From positions 62,001-126,000 of the forward strand of contig NZ_NFHP01000005.1 of the NCBI RefSeq assembly GCF_002159335.1: a DNA stretch of 64,000 nucleotides. The letters are read 5' to 3'. A model generated the notes under the pieces. It saw only the letters and a list, made by a program, of their open reading frames with translations, was not told where the DNA came from and did no database searches. This document shows, one piece after another, positions 37,197 through 46,481 of this stretch (position 1 is its first letter; each line of letters opens with the position of its first letter). The position numbers and the translations under genes are program-made. This DNA comes from Collinsella sp. An7. Its GTDB lineage: Bacteria > Actinomycetota > Coriobacteriia > Coriobacteriales > Coriobacteriaceae.

Positions 37197-38168
37197 TTGA
37201 AGGTCCAGGACGCACTCGACTACGCGAACTCCTACTACTTCCCCGAGCTCATCTTTGGCAGCGGCTACGAGGTCATGGAAGCCGAGCGTCAAAAGGGCGA
37301 GGACGCCATGAAGACCCTCGACACCGACTGGCGCGCGGCAGACGAGCCCGCCTACTCCTACGACCTGGTGCGCGAGCTCGGCGACCGCAACCGCGCCCTC
37401 TGCGACGCCATCGGCGAGGCGCGCCTGCGCAACGTCTCGAGCGGCTTTCTCTCACGCAGCCTCTCCGACGACGACCTCTGCGCAGGCATCGGCGCCATCC
37501 AGAAGCGCTCGGCGGCCTCGGTTGCCCGCGAGGTCCGCGGCGACCGCAACGCCTACGCCGTCGCCTACGTGCGCAAGCCCATCAAGGGCACCATCCTCGG
37601 CATCGACATCGAGACCACCGGCACCGCGCCCGAGCGCGGCTACATCCTCAACGTCGGCTGGGAACTCATGGACCTTACGAGCGATGCCGTCCCGCGCGAC
37701 GGGCAGGCGGAGTTCTTTGGCATCCCCGAAGACCCGTACAAGACCGCCGGCGTGCCGCTCGAGAACATCCACCACATCACCTGGGCTGACATCGAGGGTA
37801 AGACGCCCTTCCGCGAGAACAAGAAGCTCCAGGCCCAGCTCCTCAAGCTCATGAAGCGCTACCCCATCATGGCGCACAACGCGGCGTTTGAGGACTCGTG
37901 GTTCATGCTGCACCTCGACGGATACGCCGAGGCGCGCCGCGAGGGAAAGATCGCGGTCGTGGACTCGCGTGACATCTGCCGCAAGCTCGACAGCGAGGTT
38001 GCGTCGCTACCCCGCGAGTCGGCGCCGGCGAGCCTCGAGAATTGGGCGCGCCGCCGCGGTACGCTCTCGGCCGACGAGGCGGAGCAGCACCTCGGCCTCG
38101 ACGACACCGACCTCATGCTCCGCACGGTGCAGGCCGAGTTCAACCTTAAGAACATGTTTGCCAAATAG
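37197..38168 (+). CDS. DnaQ-like 3'-5' exonuclease domain protein
   Basis: A 323-residue protein with a C-terminal DEDD exonuclease. ExoI motif GIDIETTG lies near residue 130, ExoII around PIMAHNAAFEDSWFM (about 220) and ExoIII in HLGLDDTDLML (about 305), where the usual His/Tyr-x4-Asp is less clear. The N-terminal 120 residues are a domain I do not recognise. Start TTG 37197 is preferred because GAAAGGA lies six bases before it; the ATG at 37140 sits directly on an S-family repeat with no spaced ribosome site. Confidence 0.75.
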   Translation: MKVQDALDYANSYYFPELIFGSGYEVMEAERQKGEDAMKTLDTDWRAADEPAYSYDLVRELGDRNRALCDAIGEARLRNVSSGFLSRSLSDDDLCAGIGAIQKRSAASVAREVRGDRNAYAVAYVRKPIKGTILGIDIETTGTAPERGYILNVGWELMDLTSDAVPRDGQAEFFGIPEDPYKTAGVPLENIHHITWADIEGKTPFRENKKLQAQLLKLMKRYPIMAHNAAFEDSWFMLHLDGYAEARREGKIAVVDSRDICRKLDSEVASLPRESAPASLENWARRRGTLSADEAEQHLGLDDTDLMLRTVQAEFNLKNMFAK

Positions 38169-38174
38169 CATGTA

Positions 38175-38226
38175 ACAGTGGGGACAGGTTGATTTGTCAC
38201 GTGACAGACCAACCTGTCCCCATTGT
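38175..38226. repeat. Q-family hairpin (GTGGGGACAGGTTG), upstream copy
   Basis: Arms ACAGTGGGGACAGGTTG..TTGTCA and TGACAG..CAACCTGTCCCCATTGT pair with three mismatches over 25 bp. It lies just before the deacetylase start; a second copy follows that gene. Confidence 0.85.
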
Positions 38227-38245
38227 CAGCGGGATGGAGACGACC

Positions 38246-39643
38246 ATGCGCGACCACGATCGCATTGACCATACGGGCCAGCAGCGGCCCCATATGCGCC
38301 GAGCACCGCGACCCCAAGGGGCTCCCACGCCCGGCAACACGGCAGCGCCCCGGCACCGCGCCAGCACCCAGGCAGCCGGCGGCACGCCGCGCCCCGGCGC
38401 ACATCGGGCACCCGCCGCGCACGGCACCGCGCCTCGGAGCGCCCGCGCCGCCCAAACCGGTCGCACGACCCACCCCGGCAGCGCCGCCCAGACCGGCCGC
38501 GCCTCCCATGCCGCCGGCCGGCGCACCGCCGCAGTGCCGCGTCGCGCGCCCCGGCCCCGCAAGCGCCGCTCGCTTGCACCCCTTGCCATCGGCATCGCCG
38601 CGCTCGTAGCCATCGTGCTCGTTGGCTGGGGTGCCGTAACGGCCCTCGGGAGTCTCTTTGGGGGCGCTCCGGCCGCCACCCATGACGACAACCTCGCCAC
38701 CATCGAGGAGACGGCTACCGATCCCGGTGATATTGTCATCGGCCTCAACGGCGACGCGGATACCAAGGTGCTCGTGGGCGAGGACTACCTCGAGGGTGGC
38801 GCGCACGCAGCCGAGCCCACCGACGGCATCCTCACGCCCAAGATCAAAACCTCGGGCTCGGTCGACACCTCCAAGCCCGGCAAGTACGAGGTCACCTACA
38901 CCGTGAGCGACTCCGCCGGCCACACTGCCACGGCCACGCGCACCGTGCACGTGGTTGAGGAGATGGACGCACAGACGGGCGACATCCCCGTCCTCATGTA
39001 CCACTACGTCTACACCGCGGACGCCCCGCCCGAGAACCTCAACGGCAACTACATCCTCAACACCGATCTCGAGGCGCAGCTCGCCTACCTTACCGAGAAC
39101 GACTACTACTTCCCGTCGTTCCCCGAGGTGCGGGCGTTTCTTGAGGGCACGCACACCCTCCCCGCAAACAGCATCGTCCTCACCTTTGACGACGGCGAGC
39201 TGGGCTTTTTGACCTGCGGCGTCGAAATGCTCGAGAAGTACCAGGTGCCCGCCACGTCTTTTATCATCGCCTCGCAGGAGGACGCCACGGCCAAGATGGT
39301 CGAGCACGCGAGCCCCTACGTCTCGTACGAGTCGCACTCCTTCAACATGCACCGCGCCGGCGGAACGGTCGGGCACGGCGGGGTCGTGAGCGCACTCTCG
39401 CGCGACGAGATCGTCGCCGACCTTAAGCAGGCCGAAGAGCTCGTGGGCTCGAGCCAGGCGTTTGCCTACCCCTATGGCGACACCACCGCCGACGCCCTCG
39501 CCGCGGTGGACGAAGCGGGCATTCTCTGCGCCTTTACCACCGAGAACCGCCGCTGCGAGGTGGGCGATGACGTACGGGCGCTCCCCCGCGTGCGCATCTC
39601 GGGCGACTACTCGCTCGACGGGTTCAAGAACCTCGTGAGCTAG
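38246..39643 (+). CDS. Membrane-anchored polysaccharide deacetylase with Ig-like domain
   Basis: A 465-residue surface enzyme. Residues 1-105 are a basic, Pro/Ala/Thr-rich cytosolic tail, followed by one membrane helix (about 110-132, LAPLAIGIAALVAIVLVGWG). An Ig-like domain (about 150-240, KPGKYEVTYTVSDSAGHTATATRTVHV) leads to a NodB domain (about 250-465) with LTFDDGE, SHSFNMH and FAYPYGD, the metal and catalytic motifs. It probably removes acetyl groups from wall glycans. ATG 38246 follows GGAG by six bases. Q-family hairpins flank the gene on both sides. Confidence 0.85.
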   Translation: MRDHDRIDHTGQQRPHMRRAPRPQGAPTPGNTAAPRHRASTQAAGGTPRPGAHRAPAAHGTAPRSARAAQTGRTTHPGSAAQTGRASHAAGRRTAAVPRRAPRPRKRRSLAPLAIGIAALVAIVLVGWGAVTALGSLFGGAPAATHDDNLATIEETATDPGDIVIGLNGDADTKVLVGEDYLEGGAHAAEPTDGILTPKIKTSGSVDTSKPGKYEVTYTVSDSAGHTATATRTVHVVEEMDAQTGDIPVLMYHYVYTADAPPENLNGNYILNTDLEAQLAYLTENDYYFPSFPEVRAFLEGTHTLPANSIVLTFDDGELGFLTCGVEMLEKYQVPATSFIIASQEDATAKMVEHASPYVSYESHSFNMHRAGGTVGHGGVVSALSRDEIVADLKQAEELVGSSQAFAYPYGDTTADALAAVDEAGILCAFTTENRRCEVGDDVRALPRVRISGDYSLDGFKNLVS

Positions 39644-39668
39644 CCGCAGCCGCGGGGCGCCGCATGGC

Positions 39669-39718
39669 AAAGGGAACAGGTTGAATTGTCACGCGTCAAC
39701 ATAACCTGTCCCCATTGT
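39669..39718. repeat. Q-family hairpin, downstream copy
   Basis: AAGGGAACAGGTTGAATTGTCA and TGTCAAC..AACCTGTCCCCATT-type arms, less perfect than the copy at 38175-38226. It starts 26 bp after the deacetylase stop. Confidence 0.75.
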
Positions 39719-39750
39719 CGCGCGGCCGCATTGGAAACATTCCGTTACGG

Positions 39751-39784
39751 GCCGGGTACCTCTGCGGAGTGCCCGGCTTTTCTG
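39751..39784 (+). terminator. Intrinsic terminator after deacetylase (or aroF attenuator)
   Basis: A 9-bp stem (GCCGGGTAC / GTGCCCGGC, one G-T pair) followed by TTTTCTGTT. It is 52 bp upstream of the aroF start, so it could also attenuate aroF; I see no leader peptide or alternative fold. Confidence 0.7.
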
Positions 39785-39835
39785 TTAGCATCACCACATC
39801 TGACCCACCCCCCGACCGCACGAAAAGGAACCACC

Positions 39836-40864
39836 ATGTCGATGAACTTCAAGCGCCTGCTGCCCATCCCCAAGGACATCCGCGAGGAGATGCCGCTCTC
39901 CGACGAGATGCGCGCCAAGAAGGTCGCGTTTGACGCCGAGGTGGCTCGCGTCTTTACCGGCGAGGACTCGCGCAAGGTGCTCATCATCGGCCCCTGCTCG
40001 GCCGACCGCGAGGACTCCGTGCTCGACTACATGACGCGCCTTGCTGCCATCGCCGAGGAGGTCCGCGAGAAGATCCTGATCATCCCGCGCGTCTACACCA
40101 ACAAGCCGCGCACCAAGGGCACGGGCTACAAAGGCCTTCTGCACAACCCCGACCCCGAGGCGCCCGACGACCTGCTCGAGGGCGTTAAGGCCATCCGCCG
40201 GATGCACCTGCGCGTCATCGAGGAGACGGGCATGTTCACCGCCGACGAGATGCTCTACCCCACGAACTTCCAGTACCTCATCGACCTGCTCTCGTATGTG
40301 GCCGTGGGCGCCCGCTCGGTTGAGAACCAGGAGCACCGCCTCGTGGCCTCGGGCGTGTCGGTACCCGTGGGCATGAAGAACCCCACCGCCGGCTCCACGA
40401 GCGTCATGCTCAACTCCATCTACGCCGCACAGGCCGAGCAGTCGTTCATCTACCGCAACTGGGAGGTCGAGACCCCGGGCAACCCGCTCGCGCACGCCGT
40501 GCTGCGCGGCTACATCGGCCTCGACGGGCGCACCTACCCCAACTACCACTACGAGCACCTCGAGCGCCTGGCGCAGAACTACACGCCCGAGAAGTACGCC
40601 AACCCGGCCGTCATCGTGGACTGTAACCACGACAACTCGGGCAAGCGGCCGCTTGAGCAGCTGCGCATCTGCAAGGAGGTGCTCGACTCGTGCCGCCGCA
40701 ACGAGGCGATCCGCGGCCTGGTGAAGGGCTTTATGGTGGAGAGCTACCTCGAGGACGGCAACCAGCCGGTCGACGGCGGGGTCTACGGCAAGTCGATCAC
40801 CGACCCGTGCCTCGGCTGGGCAAAGACCGCGCAACTCATCCTGGACCTCGCCGACCGCGCTTAA
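39836..40864 (+). CDS. aroF: DAHP synthase, class I (AroG/F/H type)
   Basis: First step of aromatic amino acid synthesis, joining PEP and erythrose-4-phosphate. The 342-residue protein carries IGPCSADRE (about residue 43), NKPRTKGTGYKGL (about 88), VGARSVENQEHR (about 155), GMKNPTAGS and the metal-binding CNHDNSGKRP (about 262). The length fits the feedback-regulated E. coli type. ATG 39836 has AAAAGGAA upstream. Its stop codon overlaps that of the convergent TetR gene (shared TTAA). Confidence 0.94.
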   Translation: MSMNFKRLLPIPKDIREEMPLSDEMRAKKVAFDAEVARVFTGEDSRKVLIIGPCSADREDSVLDYMTRLAAIAEEVREKILIIPRVYTNKPRTKGTGYKGLLHNPDPEAPDDLLEGVKAIRRMHLRVIEETGMFTADEMLYPTNFQYLIDLLSYVAVGARSVENQEHRLVASGVSVPVGMKNPTAGSTSVMLNSIYAAQAEQSFIYRNWEVETPGNPLAHAVLRGYIGLDGRTYPNYHYEHLERLAQNYTPEKYANPAVIVDCNHDNSGKRPLEQLRICKEVLDSCRRNEAIRGLVKGFMVESYLEDGNQPVDGGVYGKSITDPCLGWAKTAQLILDLADRA

Positions 40865-41529
40865 GACACGCCCGACCGCTCGGACATCAAGGCACTACCT
40901 GTGGCCTCGTCGCCATCGCCCAGCGCGATGCCGGCGAGGCCGCGCTCGGTAAGCGCACAGGCAAGCGAGACGACGTCGTCAATAGCGCGCGTATCACCGT
41001 CTTCTAGCCAGTCGCGCATGAGCGCGAGCATACCACCCAAAACGAAGGCGAGGGCAGGCTCGCGGATATCGTCTGCGATGATGCCCGCGATGAGGCCGCG
41101 GTCCACGATCTGGCGCTCAAAGGGCGCGCGCAGGCGTTCGTAAAGCACCTCGGTGGGAACGTGCTCGAAAAATCCGCGCTCGCGCGCCATGTTCGCACTG
41201 AGGTTGCCCGCAAGCGCGCGGAAGAAGGCGTGCAGCATCTCGGGAGCGGCGTCGGTGCGGCCGTTCGCGGCGCAGGTACGCTCCACCTCATCGAGCACGC
41301 GCGCGGCAAAGTCCCAGGCGATAGCGTCCAACAACCCGGAGATGCTCCCATAGTGCTGATAAAACGTCTTGCGGTCGACGTCTGCGCGCTGCGCGATTGC
41401 GCTCACGGTAATCTTGTCGAGCGGGCGCTCGGCAAGCAGTTGCTCAAACGCCTGGACGATGGCACGGCGACTCCGCACCACGCGCCGGTCCTGCCTCGCG
41501 GCACCTCTTGCATCTGCACTCATCCCCAT
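40861..41529 (-). CDS. TetR-family regulator
   Basis: A 222-residue repressor. The helix-turn-helix spans about residues 15-60 (VVRSRRAIVQAFEQLL...ISAIAQ-like, ADVDRKTFYQHYGS). The larger C-terminal part is a ligand-binding domain like that of TetR proteins paired with YhgE-type genes. ATG 41529 follows AAAGGAG by six bases. Divergent from two YhgE/Pip genes, which it probably controls. It ends on the same TTAA as aroF. Confidence 0.88.
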   Translation of the reverse strand: MGMSADARGAARQDRRVVRSRRAIVQAFEQLLAERPLDKITVSAIAQRADVDRKTFYQHYGSISGLLDAIAWDFAARVLDEVERTCAANGRTDAAPEMLHAFFRALAGNLSANMARERGFFEHVPTEVLYERLRAPFERQIVDRGLIAGIIADDIREPALAFVLGGMLALMRDWLEDGDTRAIDDVVSLACALTERGLAGIALGDGDEATGSALMSERSGVS

Positions 41530-41662
41530 AGCGCGCTCCTTTGTCCCAAAACCCACAGACGGGGTCACTCCATTGCATAGACACCGTTAATTATTCCACA
41601 AGTGTTGCTTAATCTCTCTTTGGGTATTATTGCTGCCGAATCCTCATGAGAAGGGCAGCATC

Positions 41663-44224
41663 GTGCAAACCGTCTTCCACATCTTTCTGCGGGACCTCAA
41701 ACGCATCCTCACAAATCCTGTCGCCATCGTCATCACCCTTGGGGTCTGCATCATCCCCTCGCTCTACGCGTGGACAAACATCCTCGCCAACTGGGACCCC
41801 TACGAGAACACCGCAACGGTGCCCATAGCCGTCGTCATTACGGACGAGGGGGCGGACGTCCCAGGGATGGGCGAGATGAACGCGGGCGCAATGGTGCGCG
41901 ACCGCTTGAAGGAGAACCACCAACTCGGTTGGACCTTCGTAGATGATGAGGAAACAGCCAAGCACGACCTTTCAGCCGGGAAGTACTACGCCGCCTTTAT
42001 CATCCCGCGCGACTTCACCCAGCGCCTCGCAGGCGTGCTTGAGGGCACGCCGGGGCCCGCGCACATCGACTACCTGGTCAACGAGAAGCTCAACGCCGTC
42101 GCGCCCAAGGTAACCGACACGGGCGCCACCACGCTTGAGAATGAGATCGCAAGCCAGTTTGTCTCCGTGGCGGGCAGCGCGGTGACCGAAAAACTCAAGG
42201 GGGCAGTCAACACGGCAACCGACGAGGCGGACGACGCCAGGGGAACGGTCGAGCAGAGCCTCACGCAGAGCGCCTCGCTGCTGCGCGACCTTGCGGGCAC
42301 GCTCGACAAGGCCTCTGACACCATCGGAGCCTCACGCACGGCGGTCGCAGCGGCACGCGAAACAACGGGCGAGCTCGCCGGCACCGCATCCAACCTCAAA
42401 ACCACGCTCTCAGGCGCCCTCGACGATCTGGGCCAAACCCGTTCCGCCGTACAAAGCACCGCGGGCTCACTCGCCGCGGCGCTCGGGAACGGCTCGGCGG
42501 CCATCGCGCGCATCTCGTCGACCGCTGCCTATGACATAGGCGAGCTTGCCGGAGACGCGGGTGCGGCGCAAGGGCAGTTTGACCGCGCTCTCGCGGAGCT
42601 TCGCGGCACGCTTACCACCCTCGAGAACCTGCTGCAAGCACTCAAGAACGCACGAAACGACGTGCAGGCGGCGGGCGCGGGCACCCAGGGAGGCCTCGGC
42701 GAGAAACTCGACGCGAGCGTTGCCCAGCTGGAGAATTTCATCAACACGCTCAAGGGCGAGCTCGACCAGCTCCAGAGCATCTCGGATAACCTCAAGGAGT
42801 CCGCCGACAGCGTGCGCGACCTTTCCGCCACGGTCTCGGACGCCATCGGCACCGCAACCTCCGAGCTCGCTGGTTTGCAATCGAGCCTGCTTACCGGCAC
42901 GGCGCCCGCGCTCGCCTCCGGGCTTGACGCCTTTGCCGATGCGGGCGGCGACGTCGCAGGCGCGGCGGAGACGGTCTCCGCCCTGCTTTCCCAGGCGAAC
43001 GGCACGCTCGAGGTGCTCGACGGGATGCTCGACGAGGCCAGCGGTGCGGTGGGCACCACCTCGGAGACGGTGGAAAGCGCTGCAGACGATATGGACCGGC
43101 TCGCCGCAGAGCTCGCCGCGCTCGGGTCGGTTCGAGACGCCGACGCCGTCGCGGACATCCTCAAGCTCGACCCTGCGACGGTGGGCGCCTATGCCTCCTC
43201 ACCCGTCAAGATGGCAGATGAAGCGGTCTTCCCCGTTGCTAACTACGGCTCCGGCGTCGCCCCCTTCTACACCAACCTCGCGCTTTGGGTCGGAGGGTTC
43301 GTACTCGTTGCAATCTACAAGCTCGAGGTGGACCCTGAGGGCATAGGGGTCATCGCCCCTTGGCAGAGCTTTCTCGGCAGGTGGCTTCTGCTCGCCGCAC
43401 TCGGCCAGGTGCAGGCACTCATCTGCTGCATCGGCGACATCGTACTCGGCATCCAGTGTGTAGCGCCCGCCGCGTTCGTCTTTGCAGGGATGGTTGCTTC
43501 TGCCGTCTACGTGCTGTTCGTCTACGCCCTCGCGGTCGCGTTCAAGCACATCGGCAAGGCGCTCGCCGTGCTCATCGTGGTGCTCCAGATCCCCGGGGCA
43601 TCCGGACTTTACCCCATTCAGATGCAACCCGGCTTTTTCCGCGCGCTCGGACCGTTGCTGCCCTTCACGTACGGCATCAACGCCATGCGCGAGGCGGTCG
43701 CCGGCTTCTACGACGGCTACTACCTCAAAAACCTCGCTATGTTGCTCGTCTTCATCATTCCCGCTGCAATCATAGGCATCGGCATCCGCCGCTACCTCCT
43801 CTCCGTAAACACCCTCTTTGACCGGCGCCTCGCCGCAACCGACCTCATGGTGGCGGAGCGCGAGGCCGCGGGCGCCGCCACAGCGCGCCCCATCGTCCTC
43901 GCCCGCGCGCTCCTCTCCTCCCCCGACCGCCGCAGCGCCGTGCTCACGCGCGCCATGCGTTTCTGCACAAGCTATCCCACCCTGGTGCGCCGCGGACTTG
44001 TCGCGCTCGTTGTCGTTCCCATGGTGCTCCTCGGTCTGCTGCTTATCTTGCCGGCGAAGTTCGCCCTCCTCATGTGCTGGATCGTCTCGCTTGTGGTGCT
44101 TTCGACCTACCTCATCGTGATCGAGTACCTCAAGGACCGTGCAGACGCCGTCATCGCCGTTGCAGATAGCGAGAGGACACATTCGATAGGCGCACACGCC
44201 CAAAAGGGAGGCGATGCTCGATGA
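41663..44224 (+). CDS. YhgE/Pip domain membrane protein (first of pair)
   Basis: An 853-residue protein of the YhgE/Pip (phage infection protein) family. One N-terminal span (about residues 18-38, VAIVITLGVCIIPSLYAW), an extracytoplasmic domain with long Ala/Ser-rich, probably coiled-coil segments (about 175-515), then five to six C-terminal spans. A hydrophilic cytosolic insert follows about residue 720 and two more spans close the protein (about 785-830). GTG 41663 has AGAAGGG at seven bases. Its stop overlaps the start of the next gene (ATGA). Such ABC-2-like proteins may export or link to type VII secretion; function not proven. Confidence 0.82.
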   Translation: MQTVFHIFLRDLKRILTNPVAIVITLGVCIIPSLYAWTNILANWDPYENTATVPIAVVITDEGADVPGMGEMNAGAMVRDRLKENHQLGWTFVDDEETAKHDLSAGKYYAAFIIPRDFTQRLAGVLEGTPGPAHIDYLVNEKLNAVAPKVTDTGATTLENEIASQFVSVAGSAVTEKLKGAVNTATDEADDARGTVEQSLTQSASLLRDLAGTLDKASDTIGASRTAVAAARETTGELAGTASNLKTTLSGALDDLGQTRSAVQSTAGSLAAALGNGSAAIARISSTAAYDIGELAGDAGAAQGQFDRALAELRGTLTTLENLLQALKNARNDVQAAGAGTQGGLGEKLDASVAQLENFINTLKGELDQLQSISDNLKESADSVRDLSATVSDAIGTATSELAGLQSSLLTGTAPALASGLDAFADAGGDVAGAAETVSALLSQANGTLEVLDGMLDEASGAVGTTSETVESAADDMDRLAAELAALGSVRDADAVADILKLDPATVGAYASSPVKMADEAVFPVANYGSGVAPFYTNLALWVGGFVLVAIYKLEVDPEGIGVIAPWQSFLGRWLLLAALGQVQALICCIGDIVLGIQCVAPAAFVFAGMVASAVYVLFVYALAVAFKHIGKALAVLIVVLQIPGASGLYPIQMQPGFFRALGPLLPFTYGINAMREAVAGFYDGYYLKNLAMLLVFIIPAAIIGIGIRRYLLSVNTLFDRRLAATDLMVAEREAAGAATARPIVLARALLSSPDRRSAVLTRAMRFCTSYPTLVRRGLVALVVVPMVLLGLLLILPAKFALLMCWIVSLVVLSTYLIVIEYLKDRADAVIAVADSERTHSIGAHAQKGGDAR

Positions 44225-46449
44225 AGGCTATTTGGCGCATCATCCGACACGACGCGCGGCAGGCGTCGCAAAACGCCATCACGCTCGTAGTGATAATCGG
44301 CATGATCGTGGTGCCGTCGTTTTACGCCTGGTTCAACATCGCGGGGAGCTGGGACCCCTACGGCAACACAAAGAACCTCGAGGTGGCCGTCGCCAACAAC
44401 GACCGTGGCTATGAGGGCGCGCTCGTGCCGGTGAAGCTCGATCTGGGAGACCGCATCGTGGACAGGCTGCGTGCCTCCGAGAGCATCGGTTACGTTGCCA
44501 CCACAGAGGAGGATGCGCGCGAGGGCGTGCGCTCGGGCGCCTACTACGCCGCCCTCATCATCCCCGAGGATTTCTCCGAGCGACTACTCACCGGCTTTTC
44601 GACCGGCGCGGACGCTGCCGAGGTCACCTTTCTGCAGAACCAGAAGGCAAACGCCATCGCCGAGATTGTGACGGACAAGGCGGCAAACGCCGTTCGCGCC
44701 GATATCGACCAGAGCTTTGCCGCCGCCGTGACCGATGTGGGCGCCGGTGCGCTCGACGAGCTTTCGAGCACGCTCGACGATAATGAGGTCGCCTCGGTCG
44801 CCGGCCGCCTCGACCAAGCCGTGGTGAGCGCCGGGGCTGCCCTGCGCGGCGCCGCGGGAGACGCCCGCTCCTATGCGGGGCTGCTCTCGTCCTGCGCGCA
44901 CCTGCTCGGCTCAGGCGGAGATGCGCTCGATGCCGCCGGAGACCCCGCCCTTACCGCCGCGCAGGCGCTCGACGGCACCGCAGCGGGCGTGCGCGACGTT
45001 GCGGACGCGCTCGCAGGCGCATCGAGCGCACTTGACGACGCCCTCGATGCCGGATCGTCTGCCATGGACGATGTATCCGCCGCTATCGATCGTGCCTTTA
45101 CCGCCGCAGGTGCCCAGACAAAGGACCTCACCAGCGCGCTTACCCAGGCAAAGGCTATCGTGGACGAGGAGGCGGCGCAGGTGGGCGAGCTGTCCTCAGC
45201 ACTCGACGCGCAAATCGCGCTTGCCCGCGAGCTTGCGGGCAAGGCGGAGGCGGGAAGCGCGCTTGCCGGCGCACTCAACCGCGTTGTGGGCGACCTCGAG
45301 AGCGTGAAGGCGCGCGTCACGGGACTTAACACCGAGCTCAGCGAGCTCTCCGGCACGCTCGAAAAGACCGCAGGCGACCTCGCGCAGGGGGCGACAGACG
45401 CGAAAGCGGCGCACGAGGAGCTCGACGGCCTTGTCAGCGATGCCGCAGGCGGGCTCTCCGCACTCAGAGGCACGGCGACCCAAAACGCCATCTCATCCTT
45501 AGATGCCCTCGCCGCCGAGATCGACCGCGGAGCCACCGATGCGCAGACCCTCGCGCAGAGTCTGAGCACAACACTCGACGCCGTCGACAACGCCGCAACG
45601 TCTGCCTCCGATGCCGTCGCAGATGGCTCGGGCACGCTCACGAGCACGGCAGACGCCCTCGAGGCGGCGGCAGCGCAGCTGGACGAGCTACACGGACGCC
45701 TCTCGGACGCTCTTGCCTCTGAGGACGTCTCCCAAATCCGCCAGATCCTCTCCGCCGGACCGAGCAAGCTCGCCGCCTTCATGGCGTCCCCGGTTGTGCT
45801 CGATCGCACCGCGGTCTTTCCCGTCGAGAACAACGGGTCCGCCATGGCGCCGTTCTATACCACGCTCGCCATCTGGATCGGCGGTGTGGTCCTCGCCGCG
45901 CTTACCAAGATCGCGCCGAGCAGCAGGACCCGTACGGCGGCGGGCGCCTCGATCGGGCAGGCGTATGTGGGCCGCCTCGCCTTCTTCGCCGCCATCGGCC
46001 TCGCCCAAGCGTCGCTCATCTGCGCCGGCGACCTCTACTACCTTGGCGTGCAGTGCGCGCATCCGCTCCTGTTCTTTGCAACAGGCTGGCTCGCGTCATT
46101 TGTCTTCGTGAACATCATCTTCGCGCTCACCGCGGCGTTTGGCGATGTGGGCAAGGCCATCGCCGTCGTGCTCATGGTCATCCAAGTCGCCGGTTCGGGC
46201 GGCACCTTCCCGCCCCAGATGCTCCCGGAGGCCTTCCAGGTCATCTACCGGTGGCTCCCCTTCGTACACGCCGAGGACGCCTTCCGCGCGGCGATGTTTG
46301 GCATCTACGGAGGCGACTACGGACTCGCGATGGGCAGGCTCGCGGCATATCTTGTCCCCGCCCTCATCCTAGGACTTATCCTGCGCCGGCACCTCGCCCG
46401 TGCGAACGGCTGGATCGAGCACAGGCTCGAGGACACCCGCGTCATGTGA
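44221..46449 (+). CDS. YhgE/Pip domain membrane protein (second of pair)
   Basis: A 742-residue paralogue of the preceding protein, translationally coupled by an ATGA overlap at 44221-44224. It has the same N-terminal span and WDPYG motif (about residues 15-50), an Ala-rich coiled region (about 150-500), then six C-terminal spans, including the FPPQMLPEAFQVIYRWLPF loop typical of ABC-2 membrane parts. It lacks the extra C-terminal helices of its partner. The pair may form a heteromer regulated by the divergent TetR. Confidence 0.82.
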   Translation: MKAIWRIIRHDARQASQNAITLVVIIGMIVVPSFYAWFNIAGSWDPYGNTKNLEVAVANNDRGYEGALVPVKLDLGDRIVDRLRASESIGYVATTEEDAREGVRSGAYYAALIIPEDFSERLLTGFSTGADAAEVTFLQNQKANAIAEIVTDKAANAVRADIDQSFAAAVTDVGAGALDELSSTLDDNEVASVAGRLDQAVVSAGAALRGAAGDARSYAGLLSSCAHLLGSGGDALDAAGDPALTAAQALDGTAAGVRDVADALAGASSALDDALDAGSSAMDDVSAAIDRAFTAAGAQTKDLTSALTQAKAIVDEEAAQVGELSSALDAQIALARELAGKAEAGSALAGALNRVVGDLESVKARVTGLNTELSELSGTLEKTAGDLAQGATDAKAAHEELDGLVSDAAGGLSALRGTATQNAISSLDALAAEIDRGATDAQTLAQSLSTTLDAVDNAATSASDAVADGSGTLTSTADALEAAAAQLDELHGRLSDALASEDVSQIRQILSAGPSKLAAFMASPVVLDRTAVFPVENNGSAMAPFYTTLAIWIGGVVLAALTKIAPSSRTRTAAGASIGQAYVGRLAFFAAIGLAQASLICAGDLYYLGVQCAHPLLFFATGWLASFVFVNIIFALTAAFGDVGKAIAVVLMVIQVAGSGGTFPPQMLPEAFQVIYRWLPFVHAEDAFRAAMFGIYGGDYGLAMGRLAAYLVPALILGLILRRHLARANGWIEHRLEDTRVM

Positions 46450-46481
46450 GTGCCCCAGAGCGCCCCGAGTACGCGCGCCCG

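Noticed and set aside
41581-41605. TetR operator palindrome with ACAC...GTGT ends
   Set aside because: Only the outer four bases match; the interior is not symmetrical enough to claim an operator.
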